NCBI GenBank assembly: GCA_015229115.1
Contig: JADGCH010000003.1
Location: 40,189 to 104,188, forward strand
From: Magnetococcales bacterium
GTDB lineage: Bacteria > Pseudomonadota > Magnetococcia > Magnetococcales > JADGCH01
Length of the DNA stretch: 64,000 bases
Direction of reading: 5' to 3'
Below the pieces are notes generated by a model, which saw only the letters and a list, made by a program, of their open reading frames with translations, was not told where the DNA came from and did no database searches. The translations under genes and the position numbers were made by a program. The stretch's first letter is position 1. Each line of letters begins with the position of its first letter. Shown piece after piece: positions 39,756-48,750 of the stretch.

Positions 39756-41015
39756 CTAGGTGTTCATGCTGGCGAAAAATTCTTTGTTGTCTTTGGTCGT
39801 TTTCAGCTTATCCAGCAGGAACGTCATGGAGTCGAGCGATCCCATCGGTAATAGAATACGACGTAAAATCCACAGTTTACTAAGTTCATCCCGCTCCGTC
39901 AACAGCTCTTCCTTGCGGGTACCTGATTTGGCGATATCGATGGCCGGGAAGATGCGTTTTTCCACCAGCTTGCGGTCAAGGTGGACTTCCATGTTGCCGG
40001 TGCCCTTGAACTCTTCAAAGATGACCTCATCCATGCGCGAGCCAGTATCGACCAGGGCCGTGGCGATGATGGTCAGCGAACCGCCCTCCTCAATGTTGCG
40101 GGCCGCACCAAAAAAACGCTTCGGTCGTTGCAGGGCGTTGGCATCGATACCACCGGAAAGAACCTTACCCGAAGAAGGGGCGACGGTATTATAGGCACGC
40201 GCCAGGCGGGTGATGGAGTCGAGCAGGATGACCACATCGTGCTTATGTTCCACCAGACGTTTGGCCTTCTCGATCACCATTTCCGCTACCTGGATATGAC
40301 GGGTCGCTGGTTCATCAAAGGTTGAGGAAACCACCTCACCCTTGACCGAGCGTTTCATGTCGGTCACTTCCTCAGGTCGTTCATCAATCAGCAACACCAG
40401 CAGAATCACTTCCGGGTGGTTTTTCGCGATCGAGTGGGCGATGCTCTGCATCAGCATGGTCTTGCCGGTGCGTGGTTGGGCAACGATCAGACCTCGTTGT
40501 CCCTTGCCAATGGGACAAATGAGATCGAGTACACGTGGGCCGAGATCGTCACTATACTCCCCGTCCACTTCCATGGCCAAGCGTTGCTGTGGGTAAAGGG
40601 GCGTCAGATTGTCAAACAGAATCTTATTGCGCGCCTTGAGGGGATCTTCATAGTTGATCTTTTCAACACGCAACAGGGCGAAGTAGCGTTCTCCCTCTTT
40701 GGGAGCGCGGATCTGTCCTTCGACGACGTCGCCGGTGCGCAACCCGAAACGGCGAATTTGCGATGGTGAGACATAGATATCATCGGGGCCAGGCAGGTAG
40801 TTGGTTTCAGGCGACCTGAGAAAACCAAAGCCATCCTGCAGGATTTCCAGCACACCATCAGCATAGATCTGCCCGTTCTTTTCGGTTTCTTCCTTGAGAA
40901 GAATGGCATAGATGAGCTCCTGACGTCTCATGCTGCTCATGCCTTCGATCTTCATATCGGTGGCGATCTGGGACAATTCGGACACGGTTTTGTTTTTTAG
41001 TTCTTTGAGATTCAT
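39756..41015 (-). CDS. rho: Transcription termination factor Rho
   Basis: Hexameric RNA helicase of 419 residues. The N-terminal domain is [18 protein letters not shown], followed by the RNA-binding cold-shock fold ([35 protein letters not shown]), the P-loop [14 protein letters not shown], Walker [17 protein letters not shown] and the R-loop [13 protein letters not shown]. The track frame begins 38 codons earlier, but the ATG at 41015 gives the standard length and N-terminus. Confidence 0.97.
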   Translation of the reverse strand: MNLKELKNKTVSELSQIATDMKIEGMSSMRRQELIYAILLKEETEKNGQIYADGVLEILQDGFGFLRSPETNYLPGPDDIYVSPSQIRRFGLRTGDVVEGQIRAPKEGERYFALLRVEKINYEDPLKARNKILFDNLTPLYPQQRLAMEVDGEYSDDLGPRVLDLICPIGKGQRGLIVAQPRTGKTMLMQSIAHSIAKNHPEVILLVLLIDERPEEVTDMKRSVKGEVVSSTFDEPATRHIQVAEMVIEKAKRLVEHKHDVVILLDSITRLARAYNTVAPSSGKVLSGGIDANALQRPKRFFGAARNIEEGGSLTIIATALVDTGSRMDEVIFEEFKGTGNMEVHLDRKLVEKRIFPAIDIAKSGTRKEELLTERDELSKLWILRRILLPMGSLDSMTFLLDKLKTTKDNKEFFASMNT

Positions 41016-41107
41016 GACAGCTTCGGAAGATGGATTGTTGACGAGCAAGGGTACAACGTGGACGACAGAAGTATTTTTCAAGAGTCGCACGGGAGAGGAT
41101 GGCCGCA

Positions 41108-41136
41108 AGGTTAGAGACAAGCTCAGCAAAAGTCAA
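41108..41136 (-). promoter_or_regulatory. Possible promoter of rho
   Basis: On the reverse strand TTGACT (41136-41131) and TAACCT (41113-41108) are 17 bases apart, about 90 bases before the rho ATG. The -35 box overlaps the coaE stop region. The leader that follows has no clear hairpin. Confidence 0.4.
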
Positions 41137-41825
41137 CCAAAAAAATGATGGGTTGGCAGATTGGCAGGCAGAAAAGGAGACCACAACAGCGGCCAGACCC
41201 GATCGGTGGCTGTCGCATACTCTTCCGTCAGCTGCTGCCACAGGGTTGCGACCTGTTGCTGGGTGTCAGCCCATGGACCGCTATTATCGATCACCCGATC
41301 CGCCCGCTGCCGCTTTTGCTGTTCCGATAATTGTCGTGCCATCATGGCCTGTTGCACGGCCTGTTGAGAGGGATTCATCATACCGCCGCGTTGCTGCAAG
41401 CGCTGCTGCTGGCTGCTGCCACAGAGCACGGCGACGGTGCTATCGCAAAGCTGCTCAGCTCCTGTTTCAAACAGCAGCGGTATATCCAGCAACGCCACAG
41501 CCTGTTGATCCTGCTGGGCCAGATGGAACAGCGCGATGGCCTGCAACTGACGCACCCTGGGATGGATGATCTGCTCCAGTTGCTGCCACCGTTCCTGATC
41601 GTGGCCAAGGCGGGTTGCCAACAAGGCACGGTTGATCTGGCCTCCTGGCTGGAGCAGATCGTGACCAAACCGGTCGATCACCAGCTGCCACCCCTCTGTG
41701 TTGGGTTCGATGGCCTGCCGTGCCATCTGATCAGCATTGAGCCAATGTCCCCCCAGATCCACCAGGGCACGGGCCACGCTGCTTTTGCCAGCACCTATAA
41801 CGCCTGTGATGCCGACAATCCACAT
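41133..41825 (-). CDS. coaE: Dephospho-CoA kinase
   Basis: Last step of coenzyme A synthesis: phosphorylation of the ribose 3'-hydroxyl of dephospho-CoA. The 230-residue product begins MWIVGITGVIGAGKSSVA (P-loop), with the substrate motif LNADQMARQAIEP, the DIPLLFETG lid motif and the QQQRLQQRGGM region. It is slightly longer than usual because of a glutamine-rich C-terminal tail. The pilD-coaE order is common in proteobacteria. Confidence 0.94.
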   Translation of the reverse strand: MWIVGITGVIGAGKSSVARALVDLGGHWLNADQMARQAIEPNTEGWQLVIDRFGHDLLQPGGQINRALLATRLGHDQERWQQLEQIIHPRVRQLQAIALFHLAQQDQQAVALLDIPLLFETGAEQLCDSTVAVLCGSSQQQRLQQRGGMMNPSQQAVQQAMMARQLSEQQKRQRADRVIDNSGPWADTQQQVATLWQQLTEEYATATDRVWPLLWSPFLPANLPTHHFFG

Positions 41826-41828
41826 GGC

Positions 41829-42626
41829 TCAGTACATCCTGCCCAGATACCACAGGTAGAATGCTGGGCCGTAAAACAGGTAAATCCAGGCTGACAGGGC
41901 TAGGTAGGGTCCAAAAGGGATCGGTAGATGCCGATTACGGCCACTGACCAGGATCCATGCGATGCCGGCTACGCTGCCCAGCACGGCGGCGCAGAAGAGG
42001 GTAAAGGGCAAGGCTTGCCATCCGAGCCAGGCACCGATCATGGCAAACAGCTTGATATCACCCAGTCCCATGCCCTGTTTGCCGGCCAGGGTAGCAAAGA
42101 TCCAGGCAAAGGCGCGCAAGCCGATATAGCCGGTCAGGGCGCCAATGCCGGCATATTCCAGCGTTGGCAGGGGAGCGTGCCAGCCAGGGAGTCCTAACGA
42201 TGGAATCCCGGCAATTAGCAATCCAGTGGCAATCCCTGGCTTCGTGATGACGTCTGGCAGGATATAGTGGTCAAAGTCAATGAACGACAACACGATCAAG
42301 GCGCATCCAAAGCTGAATAACAACAGGGTCTCGACCATCGGTCCATGCAGGGTCGTCACACTCCAGGCCATCAGGGCCGTCAGCAGTTCAACCAGAGGAT
42401 AACGCCCTGAAATAGCGCTCTGACAGTGGCGACAACGGCCGCGCAACAGCAGCCAGCCAATCACCGGGATATTGTCGCTCCAGCGGATGGCATGCTGGCA
42501 ATGGGGGCAGTGGGAAGCTGGATGAACGATGCTTTCGCTACGGGGTACGCGATAGATGCAGACGTTGAGAAAACTGCCGCACACCAGCCCGAGCAGAATC
42601 ATGAGCGCATCTGGTTGATCCATCAT
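41829..42626 (-). CDS. pilD: Prepilin peptidase / N-methyltransferase (A24A)
   Basis: Inner-membrane aspartic peptidase that cleaves and methylates type IV pilins and type II secretion pseudopilins. The 265-residue product shows GSFLNVCIYRVPR, the zinc-cysteine pairs CPHC and CRHC, the first catalytic aspartate in FIDFDHYILPDV, and the second in GMGLGDIKL. Several membrane helices are clear. It is three bases upstream of coaE. No pilin or secretion genes are in the window. Confidence 0.95.
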   Translation of the reverse strand: MMDQPDALMILLGLVCGSFLNVCIYRVPRSESIVHPASHCPHCQHAIRWSDNIPVIGWLLLRGRCRHCQSAISGRYPLVELLTALMAWSVTTLHGPMVETLLLFSFGCALIVLSFIDFDHYILPDVITKPGIATGLLIAGIPSLGLPGWHAPLPTLEYAGIGALTGYIGLRAFAWIFATLAGKQGMGLGDIKLFAMIGAWLGWQALPFTLFCAAVLGSVAGIAWILVSGRNRHLPIPFGPYLALSAWIYLFYGPAFYLWYLGRMY

Positions 42627-42645
42627 GGTGATTGCATCCTATTCA

Positions 42646-44031
42646 TTATCGTTGAGGCCTTTCATGACGCAATTTCTGCACGTGTGCCAGCTCTGACTGG
42701 AGGTGATGGCGTTCCGGGGCATCGACTGGCAGGGTCCGTGCAGCCTCGCGGTAGTGCCAAAACGAGGCATCCAGATCCATCACCAGATGGGCATGACGGG
42801 CTAGGGCCAGATGACTGTAACCGGTGCGGCCCAGCTGTTCTTCGACCTGTCCCAGCAAATAGAAGGTGCTGGCCTCTTCCTGATCGTCCAGGGTCAACTG
42901 GCGCAGGATGTGGCTGGCAGCTCGTGGATCCTTGCGTTCACTGAGAACAAGGGCCAAGTGGTAACGTAGATCGGTATGGTTGATCTGGTGGCGCAACGCC
43001 AGACGTAAATCGGCTTCCGCCTGTGACAGATGACCCTGTTCCCTGTAGGTGAGAGCCCGTTCCCGCAGTAGCCAGGGATCGTCCGGTTGTTCCCGCAGCA
43101 ACTGGTTGAACATGGACAGGGCATCGTTCAGTTCTCCGGCGTAACGGTGCGCCAGTGCCAAGCCATAGCGTTGGGCCAGAGGATGGCGGGTGTCGGGTTG
43201 TTGAGCCATCTGCTGCTGCAGCTCGCGGGCAAACTGTTTCGGATCGGTAGCCTGAATGGCCGTTAGCTTGGCTTGTACTCGGGCGAACAGTTGTTGTTCG
43301 GCATCCATGACGGACTGGACCGGCTGGCGCTGCTGTTGGGCCTGTGCCAGATCACGCAGTTCGATCACCCTCTGCGAGTTGAGCGGATGGGTCAGCAGAT
43401 AGGGAGCCGGTAACACGGTCAGGCGTTGTTCACGGTTGATGCGCTCCATGAAACTGACCATGCCCTCGCTACTCAGATGGGCACGGCTGAGATAGTGGAT
43501 CGCCAGTTGATCGGCCTGATGTTCTTTTTGGCGCATGGTGTCCAGCAGGGTGCTTTGGCCTGATGCCGCCCCTCCCATCAAAGTGGCACCGACGATCTGG
43601 CCATCCTTGGCGGCAAGCCCGGCAACGAGACCGGCTGCCATGGTGATCAGGGTACGTACCGAGACATTCCTGGCCGTCTCCTGCAGCTGTATTGCGTGTC
43701 CGGCAGCTAGATGTCCCAGCTCGTGGGCCAGCACGCCCACAATTTCTCCAGGATTTTGCGCCGTTTGTAATAAACCACTGTTCACGACAATATGGTGATT
43801 GGGCAGGGCAAAAGCATTCACGCTAGGGGCTAGGATGATGTGAAATTGCACCGGTCGCTGTGCCGCCAGTCCGGCGGCTTCGATCAGGGGCTGTCCCAGG
43901 TGCTGCAGCAGCTCAAGGGACTCCGGGTCACGCAGCAGCTGAACGGTGGCCGCATGGCCCTGTTGGACGTGGCTGGCTACGGATAGTAGCGTCATCACCA
44001 GTAATCGGACAATCAGGCTGGATTTTTGCAT
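42646..44031 (-). CDS. Periplasmic M48 metalloprotease with TPR region (BepA-like)
   Basis: A 461-residue protein with a signal peptide (SLIVRLLVMTLLSVASHVQQGHA), the zinc motif HELGH in VGVLAHELGHLAAGH, a downstream EHQAD for the third ligand, and a C-terminal helical repeat region (TPR-like) from about residue 280. BepA-type proteases check assembly of outer-membrane proteins such as LptD. It is the first gene of the reverse run to pilD-coaE and divergent from fliJ. Confidence 0.88.
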   Translation of the reverse strand: MQKSSLIVRLLVMTLLSVASHVQQGHAATVQLLRDPESLELLQHLGQPLIEAAGLAAQRPVQFHIILAPSVNAFALPNHHIVVNSGLLQTAQNPGEIVGVLAHELGHLAAGHAIQLQETARNVSVRTLITMAAGLVAGLAAKDGQIVGATLMGGAASGQSTLLDTMRQKEHQADQLAIHYLSRAHLSSEGMVSFMERINREQRLTVLPAPYLLTHPLNSQRVIELRDLAQAQQQRQPVQSVMDAEQQLFARVQAKLTAIQATDPKQFARELQQQMAQQPDTRHPLAQRYGLALAHRYAGELNDALSMFNQLLREQPDDPWLLRERALTYREQGHLSQAEADLRLALRHQINHTDLRYHLALVLSERKDPRAASHILRQLTLDDQEEASTFYLLGQVEEQLGRTGYSHLALARHAHLVMDLDASFWHYREAARTLPVDAPERHHLQSELAHVQKLRHERPQR

Positions 44032-44102
44032 AACATTTCCCGTTTACAGCATGGTATCATCGGAGCTGCTGTATTCTGTTATAACACGAAAAGGCGGTTG
44101 AT

Positions 44103-44543
44103 ATGAACAGCCCTCATCGTTTTTCCCGTCTGGTTTCCATTCGTCAAATTCGCGAGGAGACCCATGCCCTGTCGCTGGCACGATCGATGAAGCGACTGGA
44201 AGAGTTGCAACAGCAGCAGCAGCGCTTGCAACAGGAAACGCTGGAGGCACAACAACAGGCGCGGCGCTCCTTTGAAGAAGGAGAACGGTTGTCGCCGTTG
44301 CTGTACGAAAATTATTATAAAGGGCAGCAGTGGCGTCAGGAGAAGCTGTGTCGTTTTATTGACGCGGCACAGCAGAATGTGGAACAGCAACGCCAACTAT
44401 GGTTTGAAGCCCGCAAGCTGTTGCAGCAGGTGGAACGTCTTGACGAGAAGGCGCAGCAACAGCAGTATCAGCAACTACGGTCAAAACAGTCCAAAGAGAT
44501 GGATCAGGTTGGCATTACCCGTTATTACCAGAAGGATCGTTAA
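44103..44543 (+). CDS. fliJ: FliJ, flagellar export chaperone
   Basis: A 146-residue protein made almost wholly of coiled coil, rich in glutamine, glutamate and arginine (RLEELQQQQQRLQQETLEAQQQARR), with the early FSRLVSIRQIREE and LSLARSMKRLEEL typical of FliJ. FliJ links the export ATPase FliI to the gate. It is followed two bases after its stop by a MotE-like gene, a pairing seen in other proteobacteria. Identification rests on composition and context. Confidence 0.75.
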   Translation: MNSPHRFSRLVSIRQIREETHALSLARSMKRLEELQQQQQRLQQETLEAQQQARRSFEEGERLSPLLYENYYKGQQWRQEKLCRFIDAAQQNVEQQRQLWFEARKLLQQVERLDEKAQQQQYQQLRSKQSKEMDQVGITRYYQKDR

Positions 44544-44545
44544 CG

Positions 44546-45067
44546 ATGAATAGCCGTCGATTGTGGCTTGGGGCCTTGTTTCTGATAGGGGTGTTGTGGG
44601 GTGGCTGTCTGGAGGTCATGGCTGCCGACAGTGCTGCCAAGGACCCCATGCAGTTGCTCGAGTCCCTGGAGAGACGTCGTGTCGAGCTGGACGAACGTAA
44701 CAAGGTACTGGATCGACGCGAACAGGAATTGCAGCAGCTTGAGGGACGGCTTAACAAAAGGGTTGAGGCGTTACAGTCGCTGCGTGAACTGATCCAGAAG
44801 GATATGAGCGATGAGAAGAATGTTGATGATGGCAACATCAAGCGGCTGGCAAAGATTTTTTCCAGCATGAAGCCACAGGAAGCCGCCCAGAGGTTGATGG
44901 CCCTTGAGCATAAAATGGCGGTAAGGGTTTTGAAGGCCATGCGTGAAAAGTCGGCCGCCAAGGTATTGGGAAAAATGGATGCCCAGCAGGCCACGACACT
45001 CTCCGAGGATGTCGGGCTCTCCTTGGCCGAACGACGCCGGCGGCAGGAGTCCGATGGCAAGATGTAG
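44546..45067 (+). CDS. motE: MotE-like flagellar motor chaperone
   Basis: A 173-residue exported protein with an N-terminal signal (LWLGALFLIGVLWGGCLEVMAA), a coiled coil (LLESLERRRVELDERNKVLDRREQELQQLEGRLNKR), and a C-terminal helical domain related to the MgtE N domain (LAKIFSSMKPQEAAQRLMALEHKMAVRVLKAM). MotE proteins stabilise MotC in the periplasm and support motor rotation. A cysteine in the signal (GGC) leaves a lipoprotein possible. Confidence 0.82.
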   Translation: MNSRRLWLGALFLIGVLWGGCLEVMAADSAAKDPMQLLESLERRRVELDERNKVLDRREQELQQLEGRLNKRVEALQSLRELIQKDMSDEKNVDDGNIKRLAKIFSSMKPQEAAQRLMALEHKMAVRVLKAMREKSAAKVLGKMDAQQATTLSEDVGLSLAERRRRQESDGKM

Positions 45068-45263
45068 CACGGCCTCGGCTCGCTGTGTCGGATCATTACG
45101 GCGCTTCTTGACTCATTTTTGCTGGTGTGAACGCTAATTTTTTGGCAAAGTCGCGCTCCAGTTTGGACGATCTATAGATCAAAGGAGAGGATCTTCATCA
45201 GATCGATCCAGACAAAAAAGAACACGATCAGATTATGATCAATATTGGAAAGGGGGGCGCAAA

Positions 45264-45548
45264 ATGGTGGACTCTGTCTATGCAATGGCAGCTTCCATTC
45301 GCTACAATGCAATGACGGCTGTTGGTCACTCAACCAAAACGAGAAAAAGCGGTACACCGGTGTCAGATCAGGACGAACCGGCCAATCCGTGGGAAAACGC
45401 TTTCACCCTTGATTTGCCGGAGGCTGTCGGACAGGCCATCCGACAGCTGGTCGATCATACGTTGGCCAGTTTACCACCCAACACCAACCAGAATCAGTCA
45501 GCGTCTATGGCAGGGTTAGGGCAGCGCAAACTGGAACTATATGCATGA
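45264..45548 (+). CDS. Small hypothetical protein of 94 residues
   Basis: The frame MVDSVYAMAASIRYNAMTAVGHSTK has a strong purine ribosome site (GGAAAGGGGGG) before its ATG. The protein is soluble and polar, with a helical-looking middle (LDLPEAVGQAIRQLVDHTLASL). It lies 196 bases after motE in the same direction, so it could be a flagellar accessory, but I do not recognise it. Confidence 0.5.
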   Translation: MVDSVYAMAASIRYNAMTAVGHSTKTRKSGTPVSDQDEPANPWENAFTLDLPEAVGQAIRQLVDHTLASLPPNTNQNQSASMAGLGQRKLELYA

Positions 45549-45606
45549 AGCAGTGGAACGGTTTGAGTGAAGTGACGGTTGTGGGGGAGTAGAGCCTCCA
45601 TGCTAT

Positions 45607-45654
45607 CACTTCACAAAACCGGCACTTCACAAAACCGGCACTTCACAAAACCGG
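45607..45654 (+). repeat. 16-bp tandem repeat (three exact copies)
   Basis: CACTTCACAAAACCGG occurs three times in a row, followed by CACTTCAT, which runs into the ihfA stop region. An uneven upstream relative (GCTATCACTTCAC) starts the array. It lies between convergent genes and has no strong hairpin. Confidence 0.9.
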
Positions 45655-45658
45655 CACT

Positions 45659-45973
45659 TCATGAGGCAGACTGCTGCTCCGCTGTTGTTCCCTGGTGGTG
45701 GGGATCGATTCTGGTCCGCAGGATATGGCTGGGGTGGAAAGAGATTACTTCGCGCTGGGAGATGGTCACCTCTTCCATGGTCCTTGGGTTACGTCCAACC
45801 CGTGAGGACTTCTGCCGTGTGGTGAAGTTGCCGAATCCGGCCAGTTTGACCTCTTCTCCCCGTTCCAGTTGCTCACGAATAATCTCGAAAAAAGTCTCGA
45901 CGATCTGCATGGCGTTCTTTTTCGGCAAGCCACTTTTTCTATGCAACACTTCGACGATGTCCAACTTGGTCAT
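45659..45973 (-). CDS. ihfA: Integration host factor alpha subunit (HU/IHF family)
   Basis: DNA-bending protein of 104 residues. The track frame is longer, but the ATG at 45973, preceded by AAGGAG, gives MTKLDIVEVLHRKSGLPKKNA. The conserved VKLAGFGNFTTRQKSSRVGRNPRT arm matches the alpha type. A C-terminal tail (HHQGTTAEQQSAS) is slightly longer than usual. It follows the cytochrome c gene by 19 bases. IHF may act with the sigma-54 regulator NtrC encoded at 50-51 kb. Confidence 0.92.
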   Translation of the reverse strand: MTKLDIVEVLHRKSGLPKKNAMQIVETFFEIIREQLERGEEVKLAGFGNFTTRQKSSRVGRNPRTMEEVTISQREVISFHPSHILRTRIDPHHQGTTAEQQSAS

Positions 45974-45992
45974 GACAAGCTCCTTGCCAAAG

Positions 45993-46448
45993 TTAAAAAT
46001 AGTTGATCGTATTGATATAGAGGATAATCTGCCAGATCTGTTTGCTGTCCAGCACCTCCTTGAAAGGCGGCATGGGCGAACCAATCGGCTCTCCTCCTTC
46101 GGCAATGGTCCAGTACAGGTAGCCATTCCGGTCTGATGGGAAAACATGCTGCGCCGCCCTGATCAGCTCGGCTGGCTCCATGGTGAGCTGATCTCCGTCC
46201 AATCCCTTACCCACACCACCGAAGCCGTGACATCGGGTACAGTGTTGATCAAACAGACGCTGCCCGATGGTCTGTTGTTCCTGATCTGCTGTCAGGGGAT
46301 TGTACCTACCTAGGTAATCGGCTGGTGGCTGTTTCTGAAAATGACGCAAACGTGGCGAACCAGACTGTTCTGCCGCCGTAACTGTTGCTATACTGGCCAG
46401 GAGCAGCAGCAGGACGATGGGGATGGCTGAGAGATATTTGATCGTCAT
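45993..46448 (-). CDS. Monoheme class I cytochrome c
   Basis: A 151-residue periplasmic cytochrome with signal peptide (YLSAIPIVLLLLLASIATVTAAE), one heme site CTRCH at about residue 70, and the distal methionine in EPIGSPMPPFKEVL, followed by a final helix (QIWQIILYINTINYF). It resembles the cytochromes that serve terminal oxidases or Nap- and Sox-type respiration, but no partner is adjacent. The gene is divergent from hemL. Confidence 0.85.
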   Translation of the reverse strand: MTIKYLSAIPIVLLLLLASIATVTAAEQSGSPRLRHFQKQPPADYLGRYNPLTADQEQQTIGQRLFDQHCTRCHGFGGVGKGLDGDQLTMEPAELIRAAQHVFPSDRNGYLYWTIAEGGEPIGSPMPPFKEVLDSKQIWQIILYINTINYF

Positions 46449-46543
46449 AGGGATTCTTTATAAAAAATGGTTCAGATGTTATTGATATATTAAACGTACA
46501 AGCGGGTCATGTCAATCCGTCTCTGTTACTTGTTGGAGAAAAA

Positions 46544-47842
46544 TTGTTGAAAGAAAGTTATGGTAGTCGTTCTGAGGTGTTATTTGATCGGGCGCAACAA
46601 ATCATTCCTGGTGGGGTCAACAGTCCGGTAAGGGCTTTCAAAGCCGTTGGTGGGATACCGCCGTTTATAGCCGAGGCTTCGGGAGCTTGGCTGGTGGATG
46701 CGGATGGTCGGCGCTACATCGATTATGTCGCCTCATGGGGGCCGATGATTGCTGGTCATGCCCACCCACAGGTGGTGGCAGCGATTGCACGGGCGGCAGA
46801 ACGAGGAACTTCGTTTGGGGCTCCAACAGAGGCGGAAGTGGTTCTGGCTGAACGGATTGTCGAGCTGTTGCCTTCCATCGAAATGGTGCGATTGGTCAAT
46901 TCCGGCACCGAAGCCACCATGAGTGCCTTGCGTTTGGCCCGTGCCGCTACCAGAAGGGCACTGATTGTCAAGTTCAGGGGCTGTTATCATGGTCATGGCG
47001 ATAGTTTGCTGGTGGAGGCCGGATCGGGTGCAGCCACTCTGGGTGTCCCTTCTTCGCCAGGGGTAACAGCGGCAACGGCCCAGGATACGCTGACGTTGCC
47101 CTATAATGATCTGGCAGCGGTCCAGCAACTATTCGACCAGAGGCCAGGCCAGGTTGCGGCCATTATCGTTGAACCGGTGGCGGGCAATATGGGTTGTGTC
47201 TTGCCACAGCCAGGCTTTTTGTCCGGCCTAAGACAGCTCTGTAGCCAGGATGGCGCCCTGCTGATTTTTGATGAGGTCATGACCGGCTTCCGTGTTGCCC
47301 TGACAGGGGCGCAAGGGCTGTACGGTATTACCCCCGATCTGACCACACTGGGCAAGGTGATTGGTGGTGGGTTACCCATGGCAGCCTATGGGGGTCGACG
47401 TGACCTGATGCAGCAGATGGCACCGGTTGGGCCGGTTTATCAGGCTGGGACCCTGTCCGGTAATCCTCTGGCGACCGCTGCTGGTTTGGCCATGCTGGAT
47501 ATTATTACGGCAACGGGCTTTTTCGACCGGTTGACAGCCACCACACGCCAGTTGGTCGATGGTATCGGCGCGGTACTGCGGCAACACGGTATTGCCCACG
47601 TCGCCTACAGCGAGGGCTCCATGTTCGGATTGTTTTTCACCGATCGTGCAGCGGTGACCAACATGGACGAGGCGGCCGCCTGTGATGGCGAGCGGTTCAA
47701 TCGCTGGTTTCACGCTATGCTGGAACAGGGGATCTACTTGGCACCGAGCCGTTTCGAGGCCGGCTTTGTCTCATCCTGTCACGACGCTGCCATCATCGAG
47801 ACGACGATCGCAGCAGCGGGACAGGCGGCAAAGCGGTTATAG
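46544..47842 (+). CDS. hemL: Glutamate-1-semialdehyde 2,1-aminomutase
   Basis: PLP enzyme of the C5 pathway that makes 5-aminolevulinate, so this organism starts heme synthesis from glutamyl-tRNA. The 432-residue product has [18 protein letters not shown], the PLP region [24 protein letters not shown] and the Schiff-base lysine in [21 protein letters not shown] start (46544, or 46547 just after it) with GGAG at 46535-46538 is needed, since no ATG fits. Use of C5 differs from most classical Alphaproteobacteria, which use HemA of the Shemin pathway. Confidence 0.95.
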   Translation: MLKESYGSRSEVLFDRAQQIIPGGVNSPVRAFKAVGGIPPFIAEASGAWLVDADGRRYIDYVASWGPMIAGHAHPQVVAAIARAAERGTSFGAPTEAEVVLAERIVELLPSIEMVRLVNSGTEATMSALRLARAATRRALIVKFRGCYHGHGDSLLVEAGSGAATLGVPSSPGVTAATAQDTLTLPYNDLAAVQQLFDQRPGQVAAIIVEPVAGNMGCVLPQPGFLSGLRQLCSQDGALLIFDEVMTGFRVALTGAQGLYGITPDLTTLGKVIGGGLPMAAYGGRRDLMQQMAPVGPVYQAGTLSGNPLATAAGLAMLDIITATGFFDRLTATTRQLVDGIGAVLRQHGIAHVAYSEGSMFGLFFTDRAAVTNMDEAAACDGERFNRWFHAMLEQGIYLAPSRFEAGFVSSCHDAAIIETTIAAAGQAAKRL

Positions 47843-47860
47843 GGCGGCAAAGCGGTTATA
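47824..47860 (+). repeat. 18-bp tandem duplication across the hemL stop
   Basis: GGCGGCAAAGCGGTTATA occurs at 47824-47841 and again at 47843-47860, one base apart. The hemL stop codon lies at the junction, so the second copy is a non-coding duplicate of the last codons. Confidence 0.85.
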
Positions 47861-47888
47861 ACAAGGGCAAACTTCTAACGGAGACGGC

Positions 47889-48479
47889 CTAGTGAATACT
47901 GGGTCGTTGCTGTTCAATCTGGTGAATGGCCTCATCCACCATCTGGCTGGCATCTGCTGCCGTTACGCTCCTGGCTAGCAGCTTCTCGGTGGCCAATAGG
48001 GCAATATCGACAGCATGCCGGGAAATCTCCTGCATGGCAGCGCGCTTGCCCTGCTCGATTTCTTCCATGACAGCGGCCTTTTTCTGGCTGCCCTCTTCCT
48101 CAATAGCCTTGATGGCGCTGTCACGGTAGAGGATGGCCTCTCGCCTGGCTTCATCCATGATCTGGGCAGCCGACTCCCTGGCCGAACTGATGAGCTGACG
48201 ATACTCCGCCAAAGCCTTATCAGCATCGGTGCGACTCTTTTTAGCGCTGTCGATCTCCTCCTGAATGGCTTTGCCGCGTGCGTCGAGAATGGTGCGAATA
48301 GCCGGAATGACGTACTTGTTCAGCAGCGCGACCAGGATCAGAAAAGAGACGATACTCCAGAACGTCTGTGAACTGAAGGTACTGGTGTCAAACTGTGGCA
48401 GACCGGATGAGGCTGGATGATCGGCTCCACCACCGGCAGCTGCCGCCTGGGCAATCGGAATGAGTAAAGCCTCAAGCAT
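47889..48479 (-). CDS. atpF: ATP synthase F0 subunit b
   Basis: Peripheral-stalk subunit of 196 residues from the ATG at 48479; the longer track frame runs through atpE in another frame. A leading alanine-rich segment (LLIPIAQAAAAGGG) precedes one membrane helix (TFWSIVSFLILVALLNKYVIPAI), then a long charged coiled coil. Only one b-type gene is present, where Alphaproteobacteria often have b and b'. It is last in atpI-atpB-atpE-atpF; the F1 genes are not adjacent. Confidence 0.93.
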   Translation of the reverse strand: MLEALLIPIAQAAAAGGGADHPASSGLPQFDTSTFSSQTFWSIVSFLILVALLNKYVIPAIRTILDARGKAIQEEIDSAKKSRTDADKALAEYRQLISSARESAAQIMDEARREAILYRDSAIKAIEEEGSQKKAAVMEEIEQGKRAAMQEISRHAVDIALLATEKLLARSVTAADASQMVDEAIHQIEQQRPSIH

Positions 48480-48486
48480 GGCGTGG

Positions 48487-48714
48487 TCAGCCTTTTCCCA
48501 TGATGATGAACGCGATGACAAGGCCATACAAGGCAATGGCTTCAACGAAGGCAGCACCGATCCAGAGATATTTTGACACCTGCGATTCAGCACCGGGCTG
48601 CCGGGCGATGGCTTCGATGGTTTTACCAAACACGACACCGAGGCCAACACCGGAACCGGCAAAACCGGCTGCCGCCAGTCCCATACCAATCAGGGATGCA
48701 GAAAGACTTTCCAT
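48487..48714 (-). CDS. atpE: ATP synthase F0 subunit c
   Basis: A 75-residue hairpin of two membrane helices with the polar loop ARQPGA and the proton-carrying Glu58 in AAFVEAIALYGL. I see no sodium-site pattern, so proton coupling is likely. It lies between atpB and atpF. Confidence 0.96.
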   Translation of the reverse strand: MESLSASLIGMGLAAAGFAGSGVGLGVVFGKTIEAIARQPGAESQVSKYLWIGAAFVEAIALYGLVIAFIIMGKG

Positions 48715-48750
48715 AACAATTCCTCCAGTTACTTGAGAAGTGAGAAACGA

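Noticed and set aside
47889-48689. 266-residue form of AtpF as given in the track
   Set aside because: The first 70 codons run antiparallel in frame through atpE and have no subunit b character; the ATG at 48479 is the proper start.
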